A stretch of DNA of 64,000 nt, from assembly GCF_012931845.1 (NCBI RefSeq), contig NZ_CP051884.1, positions 2,108,001 through 2,172,000 on the forward strand, read 5' to 3'. Below are positions 52,839-61,028 of this stretch, piece by piece (position 1 is the first letter of the stretch; each line of letters begins with the position of its first letter). The notes below the pieces were generated by a model. The model made no database searches. It was not told where the DNA came from and saw only the letters and a program-made list of their open reading frames with translations. The translations under genes and the position numbers were made by a program. This DNA is from Cellulomonas taurus. Its GTDB lineage: Bacteria; Actinomycetota; Actinomycetes; Actinomycetales; Cellulomonadaceae.

Positions 52839-53324
52839 TCACTCGGCGTCGTACTCGGCCTTCGCCACCGCGGCCTCGGCCGGGTATGCCTCGTCCAGCT
52901 GCTCGAAGAACTGCAGCGTGGTCATGATGCCGCAGGCCAGGTGCTGGTCGAGCTGCTCGTCGGTGAGCCCGGCCTCGTAGTCGACGGTGTGCTCGCCGTA
53001 GACGCCGAGCACCTCGTCCTCGACCCGGACGTAGACCTTCGGCCACAGCTTGGTGGCGTTCCACTCGTTGACCGCCTCGGTCACCGCGGCGAGCTGGTCG
53101 ACGCCGACCTTGCGGTTCCAGCGGCCACGGGTCTGCAGGTACTCCCCGTTCTGGCCGAGCTGGAAGAAGAAGAACAGGTGCCCGTCCCAGTAACCACCGA
53201 TGTCGCCGTCGTCGTCGACGCCGTAGTTCATCTCACGGCTGTCCAACACCGCCTTCATCCGGTCCTTGGTCAGCGGGGCCAGCGCACCCGCGGGGGTGGC
53301 GTCCGGCTTGGTGAAGAAGCCCAT
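52839..53324 (-). CDS. YbjN-domain protein (paralogue 1)
   Basis: Soluble 161-residue protein of the YbjN family, which has a fold similar to type III secretion chaperones. It carries the pattern DDDGDIGGYW, HLFFFFQLG, RGRWNR and NEWNATKLWPKVYVR shared with the two paralogues at 53455 and 53967. Start chosen at ATG 53324 with GAGG upstream. Function unknown in actinobacteria. Divergent from paralogue 2 across 130 bp; upstream of the HSP90-like gene on the same strand. Confidence 0.85.
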   Translation of the reverse strand: MGFFTKPDATPAGALAPLTKDRMKAVLDSREMNYGVDDDGDIGGYWDGHLFFFFQLGQNGEYLQTRGRWNRKVGVDQLAAVTEAVNEWNATKLWPKVYVRVEDEVLGVYGEHTVDYEAGLTDEQLDQHLACGIMTTLQFFEQLDEAYPAEAAVAKAEYDAE

Positions 53325-53442
53325 GATGATCCTCGATGGTCGTGCGGTCAGGGTCTGGCGCGACAAGACACTACCGAATCGGACGTTTCCCTCCAGGTCA
53401 GGGGGTCACCCGGCCACCCGAGCCACGGATGACCTGCCCGGG

Positions 53443-53448
53443 TAGTGT
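53443..53448 (+). promoter_or_regulatory. -10 element for a leaderless transcript
   Basis: TAGTGT ends six bases before the ATG at 53455. Confidence 0.5.
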
Positions 53449-53454
53449 GAGCCC

Positions 53455-53970
53455 ATGGGTCTCTTCCGGAACCGCCGGCGGCCGACCACATCGGGCGACG
53501 CACGGGGTGGGATGCTCGACGCCGCCCTGCTGGACGGCCGTCCGACGCCGCTGGCCACCGAGCGGATCATCGCCTGGCTGAAGGACAACGACTTCCACTA
53601 CTTCACCGATGACGACGGCGACATCGGCGGCCTATGGAAGGGTCGGCTGTTCTTCTTCTTCCTGCTCGGCGAGAAGCAGGAGATCCTGCAGATCCGCGGC
53701 CAGTGGCACCGGGACATCGCCCTCGAGCGCCTGCACGAGGTGCTCGACGTGTGCGAGGAGTGGAACGCCGAGCGGATCTGGCCCAAGGCCTACGCCCGGG
53801 TGCGGGACAACGGCATGGTGAACGTGGTGGCCGAGACGTCCACCGACCTGGAGCACGGTGTTACTCAGGAGCAACTCGATCAGCTCCTCTCGTGCGGCCT
53901 GAGCAGCGCGAACAGCTTCTTCGACAGCATCGACCAGCTGTACCCCGACCCCGCGGCGGTGGCCCCGTGA
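53455..53970 (+). CDS. YbjN-domain protein (paralogue 2)
   Basis: YbjN-family protein of 171 residues with DDDGDIGGLW, RLFFFFLLG, RGQWHRD and EEWNAERIWPKAY, then DLEHGVTQEQLDQLLSCGL. Basic N-terminus (GLFRNRRRP). It is nearest in pattern to paralogue 3. No ribosome site; TAGTGT six bases upstream indicates leaderless start at ATG 53455. The stop overlaps the GTG start of paralogue 3 (GTGA), so the two are one operon. Confidence 0.85.
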   Translation: MGLFRNRRRPTTSGDARGGMLDAALLDGRPTPLATERIIAWLKDNDFHYFTDDDGDIGGLWKGRLFFFFLLGEKQEILQIRGQWHRDIALERLHEVLDVCEEWNAERIWPKAYARVRDNGMVNVVAETSTDLEHGVTQEQLDQLLSCGLSSANSFFDSIDQLYPDPAAVAP

Positions 53971-54452
53971 CCGGCCCGGGCTGGCTGTCCCGGGTGCTCG
54001 GCGCGCAGCAGACCCCGACCCGCCCCGCGCAGGCCCGACCGACCACGCTCACCCAGGACCGGGTCGCCGCCGCGCTCAGCGCGCACGACTACCACTTCCG
54101 GGTGGACGACGACGGCGACCTGACGGGGGTGTGGAACCAGAACCGGTTCTGGTTCTTCCTGCTCGGCGACGAGCAGGAGGTGTTGCAGGTCCGGGGTCGC
54201 TGGCACCGGCAGCTGCCGGTCGAGGCCCGCCGCTCGGCGTCGCTGGCGCTCAACGACTGGAACCGGGACCGGATCTGGCCCAAGCTCTACCTGCGCGAGG
54301 AGCAGGGCCAGCTGGCGTTGTACTCCGAGGTCTCCACCGACCTGGAACGCGGGGTGACCGCTGAGCAGCTGGACCAGCTGATCTCCTGCGGACTGGGCAC
54401 CGGGGTGCAGGCGTTCGAGGCACTGGACGGGTTGCTGCCCCCGGTCGGCTGA
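53967..54452 (+). CDS. YbjN-domain protein (paralogue 3)
   Basis: YbjN-family protein of 161 residues with DDDGDLTGVW, RFWFFLLGDEQEVLQVRG, NDWNRDRIWPKLY and DLERGVTAEQLDQLISCGL. GTG start at 53967 overlaps the previous stop; the in-frame extension further upstream is antisense-like and rejected. Faces miaB with a 21-bp gap between stops. Three such paralogues side by side suggest duplication followed by specialisation, perhaps as a hetero-complex. Confidence 0.83.
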   Translation: MTGPGWLSRVLGAQQTPTRPAQARPTTLTQDRVAAALSAHDYHFRVDDDGDLTGVWNQNRFWFFLLGDEQEVLQVRGRWHRQLPVEARRSASLALNDWNRDRIWPKLYLREEQGQLALYSEVSTDLERGVTAEQLDQLISCGLGTGVQAFEALDGLLPPVG

Positions 54453-54473
54453 GCGGGCCGTCCCGCCCGGCGG

Positions 54474-56009
54474 CTACTTGAGCGTCGGCAGTCCGAGCAG
54501 CACCGGACCCGCCGGGGCGCCGGTGCCGCAGGCGTCGCCCGCCTCGCCGTGGCTGTGCTCGTCGCCGCGCGCCCAGGCGTCCCCGGCCCGGGTGCGCCGG
54601 ACCGCGAAGCCGCCACCGGTCAGCCCGGAGTCGGCGACCAGGAAGTGCGGCGCGGCCCGGGTGACCTCCACGGTCACCAGGTCCCCCGGCCGCGGACGGT
54701 CGGCCTCGGCCAGCTCGCTCGGCAGCGCGACGTGCACCAGCCGGTTGTCGGCGGCACGGCCGGACAGGCGGTGCGTGGCGCCGTCCTTGCGTCCCTCGCC
54801 CTCGGCCATCAGCACCTCGACGGTGCGGCCGACCTGCGCCTGCATCTCCTCCAGCGCGATCCGGTCCTGCAGGGCGGTGAGCCGCTCGTAGCGCTCCTGC
54901 ACCACGGCCTTCGGCAGCTGGTCCGGCAGGTCCGCCGCGGGGGTGCCGGGCCGGATCGAGTACTGGAAGGTGAAGGCGGAGGAGAACCGGCTCTCCTCGA
55001 CCACCCGCAGGGTCTCGGCGAAGTCCTCCTCGGTCTCCCCCGGGAAGCCCACGATGATGTCGGTGGTGATCGCCGCCTCCGGCATCGCCGCCCGGACCCG
55101 CTCCAGGATGCCGAGGAACTTGGCCGAGCGGTAAGAGCGGCGCATCGCCCGCAGGATCCGGTCCGAACCGGACTGCAACGGCATGTGCAGGCTGGGCATC
55201 ACGGTGGGGGTCTCGGCCATCGCCGCGATCACGTCGTCGGTGAAGGAGGCCGGGTGCGGGGAGGTGAACCGCAGCCGCTCCAGCCCGGGGGTGGCACCGG
55301 CGGCCCGCAGCAGCTTGGCGAACGCTCCCCGGTCACCGAACTCGACGCCGTAGGAGTTCACGTTCTGCCCGAGCAGGGTCACCTCGATCGCGCCCTGGTC
55401 GACCAGCGCCTGCACCTCGGCGAGCACGTCGCCGGGCCGCCGGTCGCGCTCCTTGCCCCGCAGGTGCGGCACGATGCAGAAGGTGCAGGTGTTGTTGCAG
55501 CCCACGCTGATGGACACCCAGCCCGCGTAGGCCGACTCGCGCTTGGTCGGCAGCGTGGAGGGGAACACCTGCAACGACTCGGCGATCTCCACCGCGGCGT
55601 CCTGGTTGTGCCGGGCGCGGTCCAGCAGCACCGGCAGCACGTCGAGGTTGTGGGTGCCGAAGACCACGTCCACCCACGGGGCGCGCTCGACGATGCCGGT
55701 CCGGTCCTTCTGCGCGAGGCAGCCACCGACGGCGATCTGCATCCCGGGCCGGTGACGCTTGATCCCGGCGAGCCGTCCCAGGTTGCCGTACAGCCGGTCG
55801 GCGGCGTTCTCCCGCACCGCGCAGGTGTTGATGACGATGACGTCGGCCTCCTCGGCGGCAGCGGCCTCCGGGCTCGCGGCCACATAGCCCGCCTGCTCCA
55901 GCAGTCCGGCCATGTGCTCGGAGTCGTGGACGTTCATCTGGCAGCCGAGGGTCTTGACCAGGTACGTGCGGGTCGCCTGGTCGGCAGCGGGGGGCGTCAT
56001 CGTGCTCAT
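54474..56009 (-). CDS. miaB: tRNA-2-methylthio-N6-dimethylallyladenosine synthase
   Basis: Radical-SAM methylthiotransferase that completes ms2i6A37 after MiaA. 511 residues: N-terminal MTTase domain with three cluster cysteines ([21 protein letters not shown]), radical SAM triad in [15 protein letters not shown], and a C-terminal TRAM domain (about 380-450). A C-terminal tail of about 40 residues past TRAM is low-complexity. ATG 56009 has no clear ribosome site; TACCCT lies eight bases upstream. Divergent from gluA. Confidence 0.95.
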   Translation of the reverse strand: MSTMTPPAADQATRTYLVKTLGCQMNVHDSEHMAGLLEQAGYVAASPEAAAAEEADVIVINTCAVRENAADRLYGNLGRLAGIKRHRPGMQIAVGGCLAQKDRTGIVERAPWVDVVFGTHNLDVLPVLLDRARHNQDAAVEIAESLQVFPSTLPTKRESAYAGWVSISVGCNNTCTFCIVPHLRGKERDRRPGDVLAEVQALVDQGAIEVTLLGQNVNSYGVEFGDRGAFAKLLRAAGATPGLERLRFTSPHPASFTDDVIAAMAETPTVMPSLHMPLQSGSDRILRAMRRSYRSAKFLGILERVRAAMPEAAITTDIIVGFPGETEEDFAETLRVVEESRFSSAFTFQYSIRPGTPAADLPDQLPKAVVQERYERLTALQDRIALEEMQAQVGRTVEVLMAEGEGRKDGATHRLSGRAADNRLVHVALPSELAEADRPRPGDLVTVEVTRAAPHFLVADSGLTGGGFAVRRTRAGDAWARGDEHSHGEAGDACGTGAPAGPVLLGLPTLK

Positions 56010-56080
56010 CGCGGACCAGGGTACGTCCAGCTGTTACCTGCCTGTGACCGCACCGAATGGCGCAGGTCACACTCCCCCCC

Positions 56081-56086
56081 TACCGT
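56081..56086 (+). promoter_or_regulatory. -10 element of gluABCD
   Basis: TACCGT six bases before the ATG at 56093; supports the 56093 start over the ATG at 56057. Confidence 0.5.
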
Positions 56087-56092
56087 CACGGA

Positions 56093-56845
56093 ATGGCTCA
56101 GACCGACACAGCGCCGCTGGTGGTGCTCGAGGGGGTGCAGAAGCACTTCGGCGATCTGCACGTGCTGCGCGACATCAACCTGACCGTGCGCACGGGCGAG
56201 GTCGTCGTGGTGATCGGCCCCTCCGGCAGCGGCAAATCCACCCTCTGCCGCACGATCAACCGGCTGGAGACCATCGACGAGGGCACGATCAGCGTCGCCG
56301 GGACCCCGCTGCCCGCCGAGGGCAAACAACTGGCCCGACTGCGCGCCGACGTCGGGATGGTGTTCCAGTCCTTCAATCTCTTCGCGCACAAGACGGTGCT
56401 GGAGAACGTCACCCTCGGACCGATCAAGTCCAAGCGGCAGACCAAGGCCGAGGCGAAGCGATCGGCCCAGGAACTGCTGGAACGGGTCGGCGTCGCCAAT
56501 CAGGCGGGCAAGCTCCCCGCCCAGCTGTCCGGCGGTCAGCAGCAACGGGTGGCCATCGCCCGCGCCCTGGCGATGAAGCCCCAGGTGATGCTGTTCGACG
56601 AGCCGACCTCCGCCCTCGACCCGGAGATGATCAACGAGGTCCTGGACGTGATGACCGACCTCGCCAAGGACGGCATGACGATGATCGTCGTCACCCACGA
56701 GATGGGCTTCGCCCGCCGCGCCGCACACCGGGTGGTGTTCATGGACGGCGGCCAGATCGTCGAGGAGGGCACCCCCGACGAGTTCTTCACCGCACCGCGC
56801 ACCGACCGCGCCAAGGACTTCCTGTCGAAGATCCTCACGCACTGA
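56093..56845 (+). CDS. gluA: Glutamate/polar amino acid ABC transporter, ATPase
   Basis: ATPase of an amino-acid importer, 250 residues. Walker [19 protein letters not shown] (about 44-61), Q-loop [16 protein letters not shown], signature [15 protein letters not shown], Walker [16 protein letters not shown] and H-loop VTHEMGFAR; all complete. Motif details match the GlnQ/GluA group. Start chosen at 56093 on leaderless grounds. First of four genes: ATPase, binding protein, two permeases, like Corynebacterium gluABCD for glutamate uptake; actual substrate inferred. Confidence 0.9.
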   Translation: MAQTDTAPLVVLEGVQKHFGDLHVLRDINLTVRTGEVVVVIGPSGSGKSTLCRTINRLETIDEGTISVAGTPLPAEGKQLARLRADVGMVFQSFNLFAHKTVLENVTLGPIKSKRQTKAEAKRSAQELLERVGVANQAGKLPAQLSGGQQQRVAIARALAMKPQVMLFDEPTSALDPEMINEVLDVMTDLAKDGMTMIVVTHEMGFARRAAHRVVFMDGGQIVEEGTPDEFFTAPRTDRAKDFLSKILTH

Positions 56846-56868
56846 CGTCAACCGGAAGGAAACACGCC

Positions 56869-57711
56869 ATGCACCGCATCGCTCGCACCGGAGCGGCCGT
56901 CGCCGCCCTGGGCCTGACCCTCGCCGCCTGCTCGTCCGGGGGCTCCGACTCCGGATCCACCGACGGCGGATCGAACAGCTCCGACAAGCTCACGGTCGGG
57001 ATCAAGTTCGATCAGCCGGGACTCGGCCTGCAGCAGGGTGGGGACTACACCGGCTTCGACGTCGACGTGGCGCGGTACATCGCCGAGCAGCTGGGCTACT
57101 CCGAGGACCAGATCGAGTTCCGGGAGGCCCCCTCGGCGCAGCGGGAGAACCTGCTGTCGAACGGGCAGGTCGACATGATCGTCGCCACCTACTCGATCAC
57201 CGACGAGCGCAAGCAGACCGTCGACTTCGCCGGGCCGTACTTCGTCGCCGGGCAGGACCTGCTGGTCGCCGAGGACTCGGACATCACCGGCCCCGAGGAC
57301 CTGGACGGGCAGCTGCTCTGTTCGGTCACCGGCTCCACCCCCGCGCAGCGGATCAAGGACGACTACGCCGGTGACGTCCAGCTGCAGGAGTTCGACGGCT
57401 ACTCCGAGTGCGTCGAGGCCCTGGCCGCCGGGACGATCGACGCGGTGACCACCGACGACATCATCCTGGCCGGATTCGCCGCGCAGGACGCCTACGCCGG
57501 GAAGCTCAAGGTGGTCGGCAACCCGTTCTCCGAGGAGAACTACGGCGTCGGCCTGCCCAAGGACTCCGACATGTGCCAGGACGTCACCGACGCGATCACC
57601 GCGATGATCGACGACGGCACCTGGGAGAAGCTGCTGGACGAGAACCTCGGCGACGCGAACTACACCCCGAACGCCGACCTCAACCCGCCGACGCCCGAGT
57701 CGTGCAGCTGA
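56869..57711 (+). CDS. gluB: Solute-binding lipoprotein of the glutamate-type ABC transporter
   Basis: Extracellular substrate-binding protein of 280 residues. Lipoprotein signal with lipobox LTLAACSS (Cys near 21) and a serine/glycine-rich linker, then a periplasmic-binding-protein type II fold (VGIKFDQPGLGL, VDFAGPYFVAGQDLLV, GSTPAQRIKDDY). Cysteines in LLCSVTG and SECVEAL may form a disulfide. ATG 56869 has GGAAGGA upstream. Follows gluA by 23 bp. Confidence 0.9.
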   Translation: MHRIARTGAAVAALGLTLAACSSGGSDSGSTDGGSNSSDKLTVGIKFDQPGLGLQQGGDYTGFDVDVARYIAEQLGYSEDQIEFREAPSAQRENLLSNGQVDMIVATYSITDERKQTVDFAGPYFVAGQDLLVAEDSDITGPEDLDGQLLCSVTGSTPAQRIKDDYAGDVQLQEFDGYSECVEALAAGTIDAVTTDDIILAGFAAQDAYAGKLKVVGNPFSEENYGVGLPKDSDMCQDVTDAITAMIDDGTWEKLLDENLGDANYTPNADLNPPTPESCS

Positions 57712-57717
57712 CCGCAG

Positions 57718-58419
57718 ATGGGTGACTACTGGGCGGACTTCAGCGAGCTGTTCAGCCAGTACAACGTCATCGCCGCCTTCCTGACGACGCTCGAACTGTC
57801 AGGACTGGCGGCGGTGGGGTCGCTGGTGATCGGCACCGTGATCGCCGTGATGCGGGTGTCGCCGGTGCCGAGCATGCGGGCCGCCGGGGCGTTCTACGTC
57901 AACACGATCCGGAACACCCCGTTGACCCTGATCATCGTGTTCTGCAGCCTCGGGCTGTTCTACACGATGGGCCTGTCGCTGGCGGACCGGGAGTCGCCGA
58001 CCTTCCTGGACGACAACAACCTGCGGCTCGCGGTGCTCGGGCTGTCGGTGTACCACGCGGCCTTCGTCGCCGAGGCGCTGCGCTCCGGGGTGAACACGGT
58101 GCCCACCGGGCAGGCCGAGGCGGCACGATCGATCGGTCTCGGCTTCGGCCAGGCGATGCGGATCGTGATCCTGCCGCAGGCGTTCCGGGGGGCGATCGCC
58201 CCGCTCGGCAACGCCCTGATCGCCCTGATCAAGAACACCACCGTGGCCTCGGCGATCGGGGTGGCGGAGGCGTCCGCCCTGATGAAGACCATGATCGAGT
58301 TCCGGCCGGACGTGATCTTCGCGGTGTTCCTGCTGTTCGCGCTCGGCTTCGTGATCATCGTGCTGCCCACCGGCGTGCTGATCACCTGGGCGTCCCGACG
58401 ACTGGCGGTGCAACGATGA
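57718..58419 (+). CDS. gluC: ABC amino acid transporter permease (GluC)
   Basis: Permease of 233 residues with five or six hydrophobic helices. The ATPase-coupling loop is visible as EAARSIGLGFGQAMRIVILPQAFR (abbreviated; about 139-162), matching the EAA motif of polar amino acid permeases. NTIRNTPLTLIIVF near residue 61 is also typical. Six bp after gluB and overlapping gluD by four (ATGA). Confidence 0.9.
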   Translation: MGDYWADFSELFSQYNVIAAFLTTLELSGLAAVGSLVIGTVIAVMRVSPVPSMRAAGAFYVNTIRNTPLTLIIVFCSLGLFYTMGLSLADRESPTFLDDNNLRLAVLGLSVYHAAFVAEALRSGVNTVPTGQAEAARSIGLGFGQAMRIVILPQAFRGAIAPLGNALIALIKNTTVASAIGVAEASALMKTMIEFRPDVIFAVFLLFALGFVIIVLPTGVLITWASRRLAVQR

Positions 58420-59279
58420 GCGACCTGCTGTTCGACGCCCCCGGGCCGCGCGCCCGGCGGCGGATGCTGATCGCCAACATCGTCGCGGGCCTGGTCCTGC
58501 TGGTGATCGCGGGCTTCTTCGTCAAGGCGCTCGCCGACAAGGACCAGCTCACCGCCGCCAAGTGGTCGCCGTTCGCCACCGCCGACGTCTGGCAGTACTA
58601 CTTGCTGCCCGGACTGCGCGGCACCCTGGTGGCGGCCGGCATCTCCATCGTCACCTCGCTGGTGTTCGGCCTCGTGTTCGGCCTGGGCCGGGTGTCCACG
58701 CTGCGTCCGGTGCGCTGGTTCTGCGGGGTGGTGGTCGAGTTCTTCCGCGCGGTCCCGGTGCTGCTGATGATGATCTTCGGCTGGCTGTTCCTGGGTCAGC
58801 TGCAGATCCTGCCGGTGCAACAGCTGCCACTGGTCGCGGTCGTGATCGGCCTGACGCTCTACAACGGGTCCGTGGTCGCCGAGCTGATCCGCTCCGGTGT
58901 CTACGGTCTGCCCCGCGGTCAGCGCGAGGCGGGGCTGGCGGTGGGGCTGACCGAGGGGTCGACCCTGTGGTCGGTGCTGCTCCCCCAGGCCCTGGTCGCG
59001 ATGCTGCCCGCGCTGGTCAGCCAGCTGGTCGTCATCCTCAAGGACTCGGCGCTCGGGTACCTGATCACCTACGTCGAGCTCCTGCGCCAGGGTCGGCAGA
59101 TCGGCACCACCTACCAGAATCTGATCCCGGCGCTGATCGTGGTGGCGATCATCTTCATCCTGGTGAACGTGCTGCTCGGGGCGTTGGCGAACCGGCTCGC
59201 GCGTCGCCTGCGCGGCCGCACGGCCGGGACGGTGCGGGCGGCGGCACCTGCCGTGGCGGGCGTCCGCACCACGGTGTGA
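58416..59279 (+). CDS. gluD: ABC amino acid transporter permease (GluD)
   Basis: Second permease, 287 residues, longer N-terminus than GluC and one extra helix at about 20-42. EAA loop REAGLAVGLTEGSTLWSVLLPQAL near 170-193 and VEFFRAVPVLLMM near 108. Forms the heterodimeric channel with GluC. ATG overlaps the gluC stop. Ends before a hairpin shared with rny. Confidence 0.9.
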   Translation: MSDLLFDAPGPRARRRMLIANIVAGLVLLVIAGFFVKALADKDQLTAAKWSPFATADVWQYYLLPGLRGTLVAAGISIVTSLVFGLVFGLGRVSTLRPVRWFCGVVVEFFRAVPVLLMMIFGWLFLGQLQILPVQQLPLVAVVIGLTLYNGSVVAELIRSGVYGLPRGQREAGLAVGLTEGSTLWSVLLPQALVAMLPALVSQLVVILKDSALGYLITYVELLRQGRQIGTTYQNLIPALIVVAIIFILVNVLLGALANRLARRLRGRTAGTVRAAAPAVAGVRTTV

Positions 59280-59286
59280 CGCAGGA

Positions 59287-59328
59287 CTCCGGTCGGGTCG
59301 CGCTCTCGGAAGCGCCGCCCGGCCGGAG
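59287..59328. terminator. Bidirectional terminator between gluD and rny
   Basis: Interrupted stem: CTCCGG/CCGGAG, CGGG/CCCG and GCGCT/AGCGC with a 6-nt loop and small internal mismatches. Sits between the convergent genes. Confidence 0.6.
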
Positions 59329-59339
59329 GCGTGCTGCGC

Positions 59340-60920
59340 TCAGCCCGCGGTGGCCGACGCCCGCACCTCGCGCACCACCGTCACCTTGATCTCCCCCGGG
59401 TAGGACAGGTCCTTCTCGATGTGCCGCGCGATCTCGACCGCGAGCCGGCCCATCGCCTCGTCCGGCACCTCGTTCGGCTCCACCACGACCCGCAGCTCGC
59501 GTCCGGCCGCCATCGCCAATGCCCGCCGCACGCCGTCGTGCCCGACCACCAGCTTCTCCAGCTCGTCCAGCCGCTCGATGTGCTGGTCGATGTCCTCGCG
59601 CCGGGCACCCGGTCGGGCCGCCGACACCGCGTCGGCCGCCTGCACCAGCACCGCCTCCACCGTCTCCGGCGGCACCTCCTCGTGGTGGGCGGCCACGCCG
59701 TTGACCACCACGGACGACTCCCCGTGCCGTTGCACCAGGGCCGCACCCACCTGCGCGTGCGTGCCCGGCTGCTGCCCGGTGAGCGCCTTGCCGATGTCGT
59801 GCAGGAACGCCGCTCGGCGGGTGACCTGCTCGTCCGCACCGACCTCGGTCGCCAGCTGGGCCGCCACCAGCGCGGTCTCGACCAGGTGCTCCAGCACGTT
59901 CTGGCCGTAGGAGGTCCGGGTGCGCAGCCGGCCCAGGGTGCGGATCAGCGCCGGATCCAGACCGCTGACCCCGGCGCGTTCGGCCGCGTCGTGACCGGCC
60001 TCCTCGTCCCGCTGCTCGGCACCCGCCACCGCGTCGGCGTAGGCGGCCTCGATCCGCTGCGGATTGATCCGGCCGTCGGCCATCAACGACTCCAGGGCCA
60101 CCTGGGCGACCTCGCGGCGCTCGGCGTCGAAGCAGCTCAGCACCACCGAACCCGGGGTCTCGTCAACCAGCACGTTCACGCCGGTCAGCGCCTCGAAGGT
60201 GCGGATGTTGCGCCCCTCCTTGCCGATGATCCGGCCCTTCATGTCGTCCGAGGGCAGCGGCAGGACGGTCACCGTGCTCTGCGCGCTGGTCGGCGCCGCG
60301 GTCCGGAACAGCGCGGTCGCGATGATCCGCCGCGCCCGCGCCTCGGCCTGCCGCTTGGCCTGCGCCTCCACCCGGCGGACCGACGCGGCCGCCGACTGGG
60401 TCGCCTCCGCCGTCACCCGCCGGATCAACTCCGAGCGGGCCTCCGACGCGGTCAACCCGGAGGCGGCCTCCAGTCGCTCGACCGCTTCCTGCTCGGCGAG
60501 CGTCACCCGTTGCTCGGCCGCGCGCTCGGCAGCCGCCGCGCGGGACCGCGCCTCGTCCTCCACCGCTGCCTGCCGGGCGGCCAGTTCGCGCTCCACCCGT
60601 GCGGTGCGGTCCGCCAACGCCCGCTCGGTCTCCGCGGTGGCCCGCTGTGCCGCGGCCGCCTGCTCGGCCTCCATCCGGACCGCTCGCTCGCGCTCGGCGA
60701 GGGCGCGCTCGGCGGCCGTCATCGACTGTTCCCGCTCGGTCAGACGCTCCTCGCGGCGCTGGACATCGGCCAGGCTGGTGCGGGCCTCGTCCTTGATCGA
60801 CTGCACGTCCTGCTGGGCCTGCTGCCGGACGGCCGTCGCCTCGCGTCGCGCGATCAGGATCAGCAGCAGGGCGACCAGACACGCCGCCAACATGCCGACG
60901 ACGATGGCCATGTCACCCAT
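59340..60920 (-). CDS. rny: Ribonuclease Y
   Basis: Membrane-anchored endoribonuclease that starts mRNA decay. 526 residues: N-terminal membrane helix (about 5-24), long coiled-coil rich in Glu, Arg and Ala (about 30-200), KH domain (GRIIGKEGRNIRTFEAL, near 224-240), HD catalytic domain with LHDIGKAL and a conserved C-terminal region. ATG 60920 has AGGAG upstream. It lies between recX and gluD, a common place in actinobacteria. Confidence 0.93.
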   Translation of the reverse strand: MGDMAIVVGMLAACLVALLLILIARREATAVRQQAQQDVQSIKDEARTSLADVQRREERLTEREQSMTAAERALAERERAVRMEAEQAAAAQRATAETERALADRTARVERELAARQAAVEDEARSRAAAAERAAEQRVTLAEQEAVERLEAASGLTASEARSELIRRVTAEATQSAAASVRRVEAQAKRQAEARARRIIATALFRTAAPTSAQSTVTVLPLPSDDMKGRIIGKEGRNIRTFEALTGVNVLVDETPGSVVLSCFDAERREVAQVALESLMADGRINPQRIEAAYADAVAGAEQRDEEAGHDAAERAGVSGLDPALIRTLGRLRTRTSYGQNVLEHLVETALVAAQLATEVGADEQVTRRAAFLHDIGKALTGQQPGTHAQVGAALVQRHGESSVVVNGVAAHHEEVPPETVEAVLVQAADAVSAARPGARREDIDQHIERLDELEKLVVGHDGVRRALAMAAGRELRVVVEPNEVPDEAMGRLAVEIARHIEKDLSYPGEIKVTVVREVRASATAG

Positions 60921-61028
60921 TGCTGCTCCTGACGTGCGGGGGTCGGATCTGACCTCATTGTCCCCTATGGGCTGCGGCGACATCGCCCGTGGCGGACGGA
61001 CGGCTCCCCACGGCGTCCAGGTGGACGG

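Noticed and set aside
48901..54452. Horizontally acquired genomic island with integrase or att sites
   Set aside because: No integrase, transposase, tRNA or flanking direct repeat is visible and base composition does not differ noticeably from the surroundings; only the displaced miaB-miaA neighbourhood suggests insertion.
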